Source of the DNA: Pseudomonadota bacterium
Lineage (GTDB): Bacteria > Pseudomonadota > Gammaproteobacteria > Burkholderiales > Burkholderiaceae_C
Length of the DNA: 5,974 bases
Direction of reading: 5' to 3'
NCBI GenBank assembly: GCA_023394015.1
Contig: JAEXBL010000020.1
Location: forward strand, 1-5,974
This document shows, one piece after another, positions 1 through 5,049 of the stretch (position 1 is the stretch's first letter; every line of letters begins with the position of its first letter). A program made the position numbers and the translations under genes. The notes under the pieces are model-generated. The model saw only the letters and a list, made by a program, of their open reading frames with translations. It did not search any database and was not told the origin of the DNA.

Positions 1-1051
1 GCACGCGAGCGGCCACGTGCACGGGCAGGGCGACGATGACCTGCCGCGCCAGCCAGCGCTCGCGCCGGCCGCTGGCGGCGTCGAGCGCGTCCACCGCCAC
101 ACCGTGCCGATCCGGCGCGATGCGGCCGACCACGCGGCCGGCGCGCAGGCGCTCGCCCAGCGGCGCCGCCAGTTGGTCCGTTAGCCAGCCGTTGCCCTGC
201 GGCCAGGTCAGCACGCCAGCGTCTTCATCCGGCCCGCCCTCGCCCGGCGCGAAAAAGCCGTGCCGGCTGGCGAAGTAGTGGATGCCGGCCCAGGCCGACA
301 CGGTGCCGATGCCGGCGCCGTAGTCGTCGCGACAGCAGTAGTCGACGTACCAGCGCAGGTGCGGGTCGGTCAGGCCCTGCCGGCCCAACCATTCATCAAA
401 AACCATGGCATCCAGCGCAAGATGCTCGGGCGCGGGCGGCCAGTTCGATAGGGGCACGGCGTAAGGCGCCGCCCGCTGCGCCGCCGCCACGGCGGCGCCG
501 AAGCGCCGGTACTGCGCCAGCGTGTCCGCGCCCACGCCCTGCACGGGCAGCAGGCCCTCCTGCCATTCGCTGTGGAAGAACAGGCGCTCCTGCGGGCTGT
601 GGCACAGGTGGCGCTCGTCGTAATCCCAGCGCCCGGCCACGCGGCGGCGCAGGCCCAGTTCTTCCAGAAAGTCCCGCACCGCGTGCGCGCCCGCGCCCGG
701 CAGCGGCAGGTAGTGCGCGCCCAGCGGGCAATCGATGCCCAGCACCCGCCCGCCCCGGCTGTTGCCGCCCGCGCTGTCTTCCAGCTCCAGCAACGCGAAG
801 TCGTCGTGCCCCGCCCGCCGCAACGCCCGCGCCGCCGCCAGCCCTGCGATGCCGCCGCCGGCGATCAGGGTGTGGACGCGGTGGGTGGTGTCGGGGGCGC
901 GATCCGACCAGGGCTCGCGCAGCAGGTGGCCGCGCTCGGGGGTGGTGCCGGTGAAGGCACCTTCGATGGCGTCGAGACTGCGCCGGGAGCAGCCGATTAG
1001 CAGCGAGCTTCCCATGGCTGCCAACACTGCGCGTCGTCGCGGGGTGTTCAC
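1..1051 (-). CDS. Tat-exported lipoprotein, FAD-dependent oxidoreductase of the amine-oxidase/phytoene-desaturase type (3' end outside window)
   Basis: I start this gene at a GTG (1051), because the ATG at 1015 would cut off the export signal. From the GTG the protein begins MNTPRRRAVLAAMGSSLLIG followed by Cys21: an arginine cluster (5-7), a hydrophobic stretch and a lipobox L18-I19-G20-C21 with Ser at +2. That is a twin-arginine lipoprotein signal, and Ser at +2 favours outer-membrane sorting. A Rossmann FAD-binding motif GGGIAG (about 65-70) follows, with the downstream Gly-Gly (about 95-96) usual in PF01593-like flavoenzymes. Tat export of a pre-folded flavoprotein is consistent. About 350 residues are visible and the C-terminus runs off the window. 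Its position after an aminopropyltransferase suggests a polyamine or polyamine-conjugate substrate, but that is inference. No clear Shine-Dalgarno precedes the GTG. Accessory DNA now lies between it and the synthase, so it may need its own promoter. Confidence 0.85.
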   Translation of the reverse strand, partial: MNTPRRRAVLAAMGSSLLIGCSRRSLDAIEGAFTGTTPERGHLLREPWSDRAPDTTHRVHTLIAGGGIAGLAAARALRRAGHDDFALLELEDSAGGNSRGGRVLGIDCPLGAHYLPLPGAGAHAVRDFLEELGLRRRVAGRWDYDERHLCHSPQERLFFHSEWQEGLLPVQGVGADTLAQYRRFGAAVAAAQRAAPYAVPLSNWPPAPEHLALDAMVFDEWLGRQGLTDPHLRWYVDYCCRDDYGAGIGTVSAWAGIHYFASRHGFFAPGEGGPDEDAGVLTWPQGNGWLTDQLAAPLGERLRAGRVVGRIAPDRHGVAVDALDAASGRRERWLARQVIVALPVHVAARV

Positions 1052-1146
1052 GCGCGGTTCAATAGGAGTAACGGGCCGGCAAAAACGCCAAGCTGAGGAT
1101 CCCAGTGGGCTGTTTAGTTTTCAACTGATCCCAGTTGCTGCTCTAA
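1052..1146 (-). other. Leader between the cassette and the flavoprotein gene, with a small palindrome
   Basis: This 95-nt stretch separates the recombination point of attC from the GTG of the flavoprotein. It holds a 6-bp inverted repeat, caactg/cagttg, at 1122-1137 with a 4-nt spacer. It also holds two near copies of gatcccagt (1098-1106 and 1127-1135). Neither hairpin is followed by a T-tract, so I do not call a terminator. I see no convincing sigma-70 promoter or ribosome-binding site. It is probably host sequence lying next to the insertion point. Confidence 0.4.
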
Positions 1147-1200
1147 CGCCTGAGTTAAGCCGCGCTGCGAAGCGGCGTCGGCTTGAACGAATTGTTAGGC
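1141..1200 (-). other. attC recombination site (59-base element, aadA type)
   Basis: On the minus strand, R'' is GCCTAAC (1200-1194) and R' is GTTAGAG (1147-1141). Between them is an imperfect palindrome: GTT-AAGCCG-CGC on one arm pairs with GCG-CGGCTT-AAC on the other. One arm carries two unpaired bases, a C and an A, like the extrahelical bases that IntI uses to choose the strand of the folded site. The length (60 bp) and wording closely match, from memory, the attC of aadA cassettes. R' departs from the GTTRRRY consensus only in its last base (G for Y), which belongs to the flanking DNA. Strand exchange would fall between 1147 and 1146. Confidence 0.93.
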
Positions 1201-1596
1201 ACTCTTGGGCTTGCGTTTGAGCTTGAAGACGCCAACGACTTCGACCTCCTCCCAATCTGTCAGGATGCCGATAAGTACAATTCCACCAATAGCTACCGTT
1301 AGACCAACAACACTGGCTGCAACAGGGACGGCGGATGTCCCCATAACCCCAACGAGCGCGACAGGCAAGCTAGTCCCCCCGGTTAGTGGGATAAGCGGAA
1401 TTGCTGCGATGACTAATCCAATCGCGACTGGACCAGCTTTTCGTATTTCTCTAATTGCACGAAGTTGTTTAATCAGCTTTGGATCCTCGACAATAATTTC
1501 TGTCGCGTGGCTGCGCAATGCTGTTTTGAGTTCTTCTTTGTTGCGGACAATGGTGCTTGTCACAAGTCCCTCGTGATGGTTGGTGATGGTGCCTAA
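1147..1596 (-). mobile_element. Solitary integron gene cassette (450 bp, one ORF plus attC)
   Basis: Read on the minus strand, the cassette starts with TTAGGC (1596-1591) and ends at the G of the attC core site (1147). As in true cassettes, this starting hexamer is exactly complementary to the R'' box GCCTAAC at 1200-1194, so the two would form one attC in the excised circle. The ORF nearly fills the unit: its GTG is 33 nt from the left end and its stop codon lies inside R''. The G+C content is clearly lower than the flanks, pointing to foreign origin. No integrase, attI or neighbouring attC is visible. The base before the left junction is A where a standard attC or attI would have G. This suggests insertion at a secondary (attG-like) site, or the decayed remains of an array. 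The boundaries are inferred from cassette rules, not from comparison with an empty site. Confidence 0.85.
1195..1563 (-). CDS. Cassette-borne small membrane protein of unknown function (122 aa)
   Basis: I do not recognise a named family. The start is GTG at 1563, preceded by GAGGGA (1572-1567), a plausible ribosome-binding site with a short spacer. The stop TAA lies in the attC R'' box. Residues 1-43 are charged and probably helical, with EELKTAL (10-16), EIIVEDPKL (22-30) and a basic run near 32-42. Residues 44-101 are almost wholly hydrophobic and rich in Gly, Val, Ile, Ala and Pro, enough for two or three membrane helices with glycine-zipper-like spacing. An acidic patch, DWEEVEVV (103-110), and a basic tail, KLKRKPK (114-120), follow. 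There is no signal peptide. Codon use is less G+C-rich than its neighbours. Membrane toxin, immunity or phage-defence roles are conceivable for a cassette protein, but nothing in the sequence proves one. Cassettes usually lack promoters, and I see no convincing one here. Confidence 0.75.
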   Translation of the reverse strand: MTSTIVRNKEELKTALRSHATEIIVEDPKLIKQLRAIREIRKAGPVAIGLVIAAIPLIPLTGGTSLPVALVGVMGTSAVPVAASVVGLTVAIGGIVLIGILTDWEEVEVVGVFKLKRKPKSA

Positions 1597-1614
1597 TTTG
1601 ATTTATCCCTCAGT

Positions 1615-1650
1615 TGTGGGATAACCCGCCAAATAACGAGTTATCCCACA
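1615..1650. repeat. Perfect 11-bp inverted repeat, 14-nt spacer
   Basis: The arm tgtgggataac (1615-1625) is matched exactly by gttatcccaca (1640-1650). As RNA it would form an 11-bp hairpin with a 14-nt loop and no following U-tract, so it is not a classic intrinsic terminator. The arms resemble a DnaA box (TTATCCACA) with one extra C, but I do not claim that function. It could be a protein-binding site or a transposable-element end. Confidence 0.85.
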
Positions 1651-1656
1651 CCCATG

Positions 1657-1692
1657 TTCGCTCCATCTTACTTGCACCCGCGGTGGAGCGAA
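1657..1692. repeat. Perfect 9-bp inverted repeat, 18-nt spacer
   Basis: ttcgctcca (1657-1665) is matched exactly by tggagcgaa (1684-1692). It lies seven bases from the preceding palindrome, and its right arm overlaps the next inverted repeat, so two alternative folds are possible. Confidence 0.8.
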
Positions 1693-1707
1693 AGCAAGCA
1701 TCCACCG
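1681..1707. repeat. Perfect 7-bp inverted repeat overlapping the 9-bp one
   Basis: cggtgga (1681-1687) pairs with tccaccg (1701-1707) across 13 nt. It shares bases 1684-1687 with the right arm of the 9-bp inverted repeat, so the two hairpins cannot form together. Confidence 0.6.
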
Positions 1708-1733
1708 ACCCTCGTCACTAATGCACCGACCCT
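1700..1733. repeat. 13-bp direct repeat spaced 21 bp apart
   Basis: atccaccgaccct (1700-1712) and atgcaccgaccct (1721-1733) differ at one base. The 21-bp period is two helical turns, as expected of paired binding sites on one DNA face. The second copy overlaps the end of the duplicated synthase-gene fragment. Confidence 0.65.
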
Positions 1734-1798
1734 TGGTTCGACAGCCGGTTCACCTCAGCCGGCACGCGGGCCATGCCGGTGGGAAAGCCGATCAGCGG
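1718..1798 (-). pseudogene. Fragment of a second aminopropyltransferase gene end
   Basis: Bases 1722-1798 align without gaps to 2458-2534, inside the 3' end of the intact synthase gene. I count 66 of 77 identical positions. Read in the same frame, the fragment keeps MARVPAEVNRLSNQ exactly as in synthase residues 501-514. It then diverges and stops at TAG (1720-1718), followed at once by TGA. No start codon or catalytic part is present, so it cannot make a functional protein. About 14% divergence argues against a very recent duplication of the resident gene. It more likely came from a related strain's synthase gene together with the toxin-antitoxin pair. Confidence 0.85.
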
Positions 1799-1821
1799 GA
1801 ACCCGCATGGCATGACGCATT

Positions 1822-2091
1822 TCAATAGTGATACCGTCCCTGCAGAAACTCCACCCGGTCGGCCTTGACCAGATAAACGCAGCGGTGCTCTTGCGTGATG
1901 CGGCGCGACCAGACGTCCGCGCCCAGGTATCTCAGCGGCTCCGGCTTGCCGATGCCGTCGAACGGGTCGCGCAAGGCGGCGCGCATCAGTTCAAGCAAGC
2001 GGCGCGCGGTGCGGCGGTCTTGCTCGATCCAATGGTGCAGGTCTTCCAGGAATTCCGGGTGGCACACGGCCACGCGCGTGGTCTTAGCCAC
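1822..2091 (-). CDS. yoeB: YoeB-family mRNA-interferase toxin
   Basis: The 89-residue protein belongs to the Txe/YoeB branch of RelE-fold ribosome-dependent ribonucleases, which cut mRNA in the ribosomal A site. The diagnostic blocks are present: GKPEPLRY (48-55), WSRRITQEHRCVY (61-73) and C-terminal GRYHY (85-89). Glu51, Arg70 and His88 line up with the catalytic Glu46, Arg65 and His83 of E. coli YoeB, so the toxin looks intact. The start is GTG (2091) and overlaps the antitoxin stop by 8 nt, so its translation is probably coupled to the antitoxin's. It is a few residues longer at the N-terminus than E. coli YoeB. The fragment of the synthase gene end begins 23 bp after its stop codon. Confidence 0.96.
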   Translation of the reverse strand: MAKTTRVAVCHPEFLEDLHHWIEQDRRTARRLLELMRAALRDPFDGIGKPEPLRYLGADVWSRRITQEHRCVYLVKADRVEFLQGRYHY

Positions 2092-2383
2092 TGGCGGCTT
2101 CGTCCACCTGACGCTGCAACACGTCGAGGTCGGTCGCCGGCGCGGCCTTGCCGCCGCGCGCGCGGGCCAGCGAGGTCAGCAGGCGTTCGGCATTGGCGGG
2201 CGAGCGCAACAGGTGCGCGGTTTCCATCAGGCTGCTGAGTTCGTCGGCCGCGATCATGGCCACATCGCCACCCGAGCGGCGGCGCACGATGACCACGTCG
2301 CGGTCGTCCACGGCGCGGTCGAGCAGGCTTTTGAACTGCTCGCGGGCCTGGCTGTAGGTGGTGTGGATGGTGGCGTGGGTCAT
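2084..2383 (-). CDS. yefM: YefM/Phd-family antitoxin
   Basis: The 99-residue protein has the Phd/YefM plan. The N-terminal half is the DNA-binding and dimerisation domain, with TYSQAREQFKSLLDRAVDD (9-27) and VVIVRRRSGGDVAMIAADE (30-48). The block ETAHLLRSPANAERLL (54-69) is the YefM signature. The C-terminal tail (about 70-99), expected to be flexible, should wrap the toxin active site. It neutralises YoeB and, with it, represses its own promoter. It comes first in the operon, as usual for this family. Its ATG (2383) has no convincing Shine-Dalgarno and sits seven bases after a good -10 box, suggesting a leaderless message. It lies 37 nt after the synthase stop codon. Confidence 0.96.
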   Translation of the reverse strand: MTHATIHTTYSQAREQFKSLLDRAVDDRDVVIVRRRSGGDVAMIAADELSSLMETAHLLRSPANAERLLTSLARARGGKAAPATDLDVLQRQVDEAASG

Positions 2384-2389
2384 GGCTGA

Positions 2390-2414
2390 ATTGTACAGTT
2401 ATCCTGTACGTCAA
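2390..2414 (-). promoter_or_regulatory. Toxin-antitoxin promoter and operator palindrome
   Basis: On the minus strand, TACAAT (2395-2390) matches five of six bases of the sigma-70 -10 box and ends six bases before the antitoxin ATG. The inverted repeat gtacag/ctgtac (2393-2398 and 2404-2409, 5-nt spacer) overlaps it. The repeat includes TGTACA (2392-2397), the core word known from the E. coli yefM operator. TTGACG (2414-2409) resembles a -35 box, but its 13-nt spacing is too short for a standard promoter. Repressor bound to the palindrome would cover the -10 box, fitting autoregulation. Confidence 0.75.
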
Positions 2415-2420
2415 TGCGTG

Positions 2421-4010
2421 CTATTGATGCACCCGCCCCCACTCCGTTTCATACGTGTGCACCAACACCTGATTCGACAGCCGGTTCACCTCGGCCGGCA
2501 CGCGGGCCATGTCGGCCGGAAAGTCGAACAGCAGTGGCAGCGTCGGCACGGTTAAAAACCGCAGGCCATCCGGCAGTGCGGCGGGCATTCGCCACGGCCT
2601 TCGGCTGGCGATGACGAAGCCCCATTCGCCGAAGCTGGGCACGTGGGCGTGGTAGGGCGCCGTTTGCAAACCCGCCGCTTCGATGGTCTGCACCACGGTC
2701 CAGAAGCTGTGGCGCGCGACCAGCGGCGAGGTGGTCTGCACCACGGTGTAGCCGCTGGCGGCCAGGCGCTGCTCCAGCAGGGCGTAGAAGCTCAGGGTGT
2801 AGAGCTTGCCGATGTTGAAGTTGGTCGGGTCGGGAAAGTCGACCACGATGACGTCGAAGAACTCCGTCGATTCTTCCAGCCACTTGAAGGCATCGGTGTT
2901 GACGACCTGCACCTTGGGCGAGGCCAGCGCGCCGCCGTTGAGCGCGGCCAGCGTGGGGTGGCGCGAGAACAGCGCGGTCATGGCCGGGTCCAGCTCGACC
3001 AGGGTGACGCTTTCCACGCTGGGGTATTTGAGGATTTCGCGCACGGCCATGCCGTCGCCGCCGCCGAGCACGGCGACTTTTTTCGGCGCGCTGTGGGCGG
3101 CCATGGCCGGGTGGACCAGCGCCTCGTGGTAGCGGTATTCGTCGCGCTCGGCGAATTGCAGGTTGCCGTTGAGAAACAGCCGGTGGCCCGGCCGCCCCTC
3201 GCCCGGCGCATGGGTGACGACGATGCGCTGGTAGGGCGTGCTTTGCGCGAACACGATGTGGCCTTCGTACAGCCGGTCCTCGGCCAGCGTGGTGATCTGC
3301 CCGGCGCCCGCCAGGCCCGCGCCCAGCAGCGCCAGCGTGAGCGCGCAGGCCACGGCGTGGGCGCCCCAGTGGCGCAGCTCGTGCCGGCACAGCCCCAGCG
3401 CCCACACCGCCCCCGCCGCGTTGAGCAGGCCGAACAGCAGGCCGGTGCGGATCAAGCCGAGCCGCGGCACCAGGATGAGCGGGAAGGCCAGCGACACCGC
3501 CAGCGCGCCCAAGTAGTCGAAGGTGAGCACCTGCGACACCAGCTCCTTGAGCTGCACGTTGCGCCGCAGGATGCGCATGACCAGCGGTATCTCCAGCCCC
3601 ACCAGCGTGCCCACGCCCAGCACCAGCGCGTAGAGCAGAAAGCGGAAGGCGCCGGGCGCGTAGGCGTTGGCCAGGAACAGCGCCACCGGCAGCAGCCCGC
3701 CGGCCAGCGCCACCAACAGCTCGATGCGCAGAAAGTGCGCCGGCAACTGGCGCTCGAAAAAGCGCGACAAATAGCTGCCGATGCCCATGGCGAACAGGTA
3801 GCTGCCGATGATGGTGCTGAATTGCAGCACCGAATCGCCCAGCACGTAGCTGGCGATGGCCGCAGCTGCCAGCTCGTACAGCAGGCCGCAGGCGGCGACG
3901 ACGAACACGCTGGCCAGCAGCGCCACCTCCACCGGGTGCGGGCGGCGGCGCGGCGCGGTGGCGTCGATCGGCGGCGGGTGGATAGGGTCGGGGGCAGTGG
4001 CGGCGGGCAC
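2421..4010 (-). CDS. speE: Membrane-embedded polyamine aminopropyltransferase (spermidine-synthase family)
   Basis: At 529 residues it is nearly twice the length of soluble SpeE because of an N-terminal membrane domain. I see about seven hydrophobic helices (near 28-48, 62-82, 93-116, 122-145, 164-182, 186-206 and 217-237). The C-terminal half is the class I methyltransferase-like spermidine synthase fold: LNGNLQFAERDEYRYHEAL (280-298), GGGDG (316-320) and VELDP (338-342) for the decarboxylated-SAM site, and DFPDP (391-395). In DFPDP, Asp391 and Asp394 sit where soluble enzymes have their catalytic and amine-binding aspartates. It should move an aminopropyl group from decarboxylated SAM to an amine at the inner membrane, but the acceptor is unknown. 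The start is a GTG without a clear ribosome-binding site, so its exact position is uncertain. No SAM decarboxylase gene lies in the window. Confidence 0.92.
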   Translation of the reverse strand: MPAATAPDPIHPPPIDATAPRRRPHPVEVALLASVFVVAACGLLYELAAAAIASYVLGDSVLQFSTIIGSYLFAMGIGSYLSRFFERQLPAHFLRIELLVALAGGLLPVALFLANAYAPGAFRFLLYALVLGVGTLVGLEIPLVMRILRRNVQLKELVSQVLTFDYLGALAVSLAFPLILVPRLGLIRTGLLFGLLNAAGAVWALGLCRHELRHWGAHAVACALTLALLGAGLAGAGQITTLAEDRLYEGHIVFAQSTPYQRIVVTHAPGEGRPGHRLFLNGNLQFAERDEYRYHEALVHPAMAAHSAPKKVAVLGGGDGMAVREILKYPSVESVTLVELDPAMTALFSRHPTLAALNGGALASPKVQVVNTDAFKWLEESTEFFDVIVVDFPDPTNFNIGKLYTLSFYALLEQRLAASGYTVVQTTSPLVARHSFWTVVQTIEAAGLQTAPYHAHVPSFGEWGFVIASRRPWRMPAALPDGLRFLTVPTLPLLFDFPADMARVPAEVNRLSNQVLVHTYETEWGRVHQ

Positions 4011-4036
4011 GATGGCGCCACTGTAGCGCGGGCCCG

Positions 4037-4050
4037 GGGGCGTCAGCCCC
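4037..4050. other. GC hairpin between the 165-aa gene and the aminopropyltransferase
   Basis: GGGGC (4037-4041) and GCCCC (4046-4050) form a 5-bp stem with a 4-nt loop in the 131-nt gap between the 165-residue gene and the synthase. There is no T-tract on either strand. It might slow polymerase or mark the synthase leader, but I do not call it a terminator. The rest of the gap is featureless GC-rich DNA. Confidence 0.3.
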
Positions 4051-4141
4051 TGGGTACGGGCGGCATCAGGAGGCGCTGCCGCTACTCGGGGTCGGCAGGC
4101 GCCGCAGGCGTGGCGGATGCGCCGTCACCGGCGCGGCAACC

Positions 4142-4639
4142 TCAACGCATCATGTTGTTCTTGATGCGCGCCAGGGCGATCATCAGCGCGCCGGCGCCCA
4201 GGGTCTTCACCAGCTCGGGGTGCTCGGCGTAGAAGTTGCTCATGCGCTCGAACACGCCCGGCTCGTCGGCGTTGCGGGCGGTGGTGACCACGTCGCGCAC
4301 CTGAGCGGGGGTGATTTGCGTGGCCTTGTCCACCGGCACCACGGGCGCGTCGGGGCCTTCGTGGCCGGCCAGCGCACCGCCGGCCACGCCCGCCAGCGCG
4401 CCGGGGCCGAGCTTTTCAACCAGGGTGTTCAGGATGTCGGCGCGCTCCTGCGGCGAGGCCTGCTCGAACATGTCGGCCACGATCTGCGACAGCTGCGGCG
4501 TCTCCTTGGAGCGCAGCGCCTCGGCCACGCCGCTGCGCAAGGTGTCACGCGGCGCCTCGCGCGCCACCTGGTCGATCTGGTGCGGCTGGGGCGTGGTGGC
4601 GCTGTTCACGATCTGCTGCAGCACGTCGAAGATGGACAT
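4142..4639 (-). CDS. Uncharacterised 165-residue protein of the polyamine locus
   Basis: I do not recognise a family. The start is ATG (4639), fixed by a strong AGGAGA (4650-4645) five bases upstream. The open frame continues upstream but is only high-G+C read-through. Residues 1-70 are helical and charged, with SIFDVLQQIVNSA near the N-terminus. Residues 78-92 are Gly/Ala-rich (GPGALAGVAGGALAG), a possible short hydrophobic hairpin or linker. Residues 108-135 look helical again. The end has PELVKTLGAGALMIALARIK (141-160), an amphipathic or weak membrane-associating helix. There is no signal peptide and no cysteine. It sits between the DUF350 gene (170 nt) and the synthase (131 nt) on the same strand, so it probably belongs to the module. 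The gaps leave room for internal promoters, but I found no clear one. Confidence 0.85.
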   Translation of the reverse strand: MSIFDVLQQIVNSATTPQPHQIDQVAREAPRDTLRSGVAEALRSKETPQLSQIVADMFEQASPQERADILNTLVEKLGPGALAGVAGGALAGHEGPDAPVVPVDKATQITPAQVRDVVTTARNADEPGVFERMSNFYAEHPELVKTLGAGALMIALARIKNNMMR

Positions 4640-4809
4640 GGGGATCTCCTTTCGTAGACAAACGGTGGCATCGGCGCGGCGCCTGGCCGGCCCGCGCAGG
4701 CTGGCATCGGTGTATCGCAGGCCATGGTAGCCGCGCCCGGCCTGCGCCCGTGTGACGGCGCGGCAAGTCGCGGCCTTGTCCGACAACGGCAGCGGCCGCG
4801 CCGGCGTGC

Positions 4810-5028
4810 TCAGCTGATCGCCGCCGCCACGATGAGCGACACGCCCAGGCACATGGCGGCCACCACCAGCGCCAGGGCGCGGTTCTGCTTCTCGACGATC
4901 TCGGCCCACAGGTTGTAGGGCGTGAGCTTGTCGATGATCAGAAAGCACAGCCAGAAGATCAGCACGCCGATCAGCGCGTACACGATCGAGCCGGCGAACG
5001 CCGCCGGCCGCAGCCATTCAATGTCCAT
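4810..5028 (-). CDS. DUF350 (YjfL-family) small inner-membrane protein
   Basis: From ATG 5028 the product has 72 residues with two membrane helices (about 12-33 and 51-70). The loop between them, with DKLTPYNLWAEIVEKQNRAL (33-52), is the conserved DUF350 segment. I prefer 5028 to the in-frame ATG at 5040 because GGAGG (5038-5034) lies five bases before it and would overlap the earlier start. It follows the DUF4178 gene by only 21 nt, so the two are very probably co-transcribed. The molecular function of DUF350 is not known. E. coli YjfL, of the same family, is encoded beside a glutathionylspermidine-synthase-like protein (YjfC). That agrees with the polyamine link here, but I do not infer an enzymatic role. 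Confidence 0.9.
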   Translation of the reverse strand: MDIEWLRPAAFAGSIVYALIGVLIFWLCFLIIDKLTPYNLWAEIVEKQNRALALVVAAMCLGVSLIVAAAIS

Positions 5029-5049
5029 CACAACCTCCATCAGGAAAAC

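Larger units (their letters stand above)
1597..1721. other. Lower-G+C non-coding stretch packed with palindromes
   Basis: No ORF worth calling lies between the cassette's left end and the synthase-gene fragment. The stretch is visibly less G+C-rich than the core locus and carries three inverted repeats and one copy of a direct repeat, listed separately. Its origin is unknown. It could be the end of a degraded mobile element, a miniature element, or the tail of the DNA that brought in the toxin-antitoxin pair. GATAAA near the cassette end is at best a weak -10 for the cassette ORF. Confidence 0.5.

Noticed and set aside
1122..1137. Intrinsic terminator after the cassette
   Set aside because: The stem is only 6 bp and is not followed by a T-tract on either strand.
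36..1220. Several plus-strand ORFs opposite the flavoprotein gene
   Set aside because: They overlap a minus-strand frame with a Tat lipobox and FAD motif, and their translations are low-complexity.
1205..1576. Plus-strand ORF (123 codons) opposite the cassette gene
   Set aside because: The cassette orientation, the stop codon in R'' and the GAGGGA site all support the minus-strand ORF. The plus-strand translation is Ser/Thr-rich without pattern.
1615..1650. Reading the 11-bp inverted repeat as a DnaA box pair or as a second attC
   Set aside because: The arms carry an extra C relative to TTATCCACA, and the core bases do not fit RYYYAAC/GTTRRRY.
2643..4232. Long plus-strand open frame (529 codons) opposite the synthase gene
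   Set aside because: It is the antisense shadow of a GC-rich gene. The Gln/Arg/His/Gly-rich translation has no domains, whereas the minus strand shows clear synthase motifs.
4640..5017. N-terminal extension of the 165-residue protein to position 5017
   Set aside because: The extra frame runs through the DUF350 gene and is Arg/Ala-rich. A strong AGGAGA sits right before the ATG at 4639.
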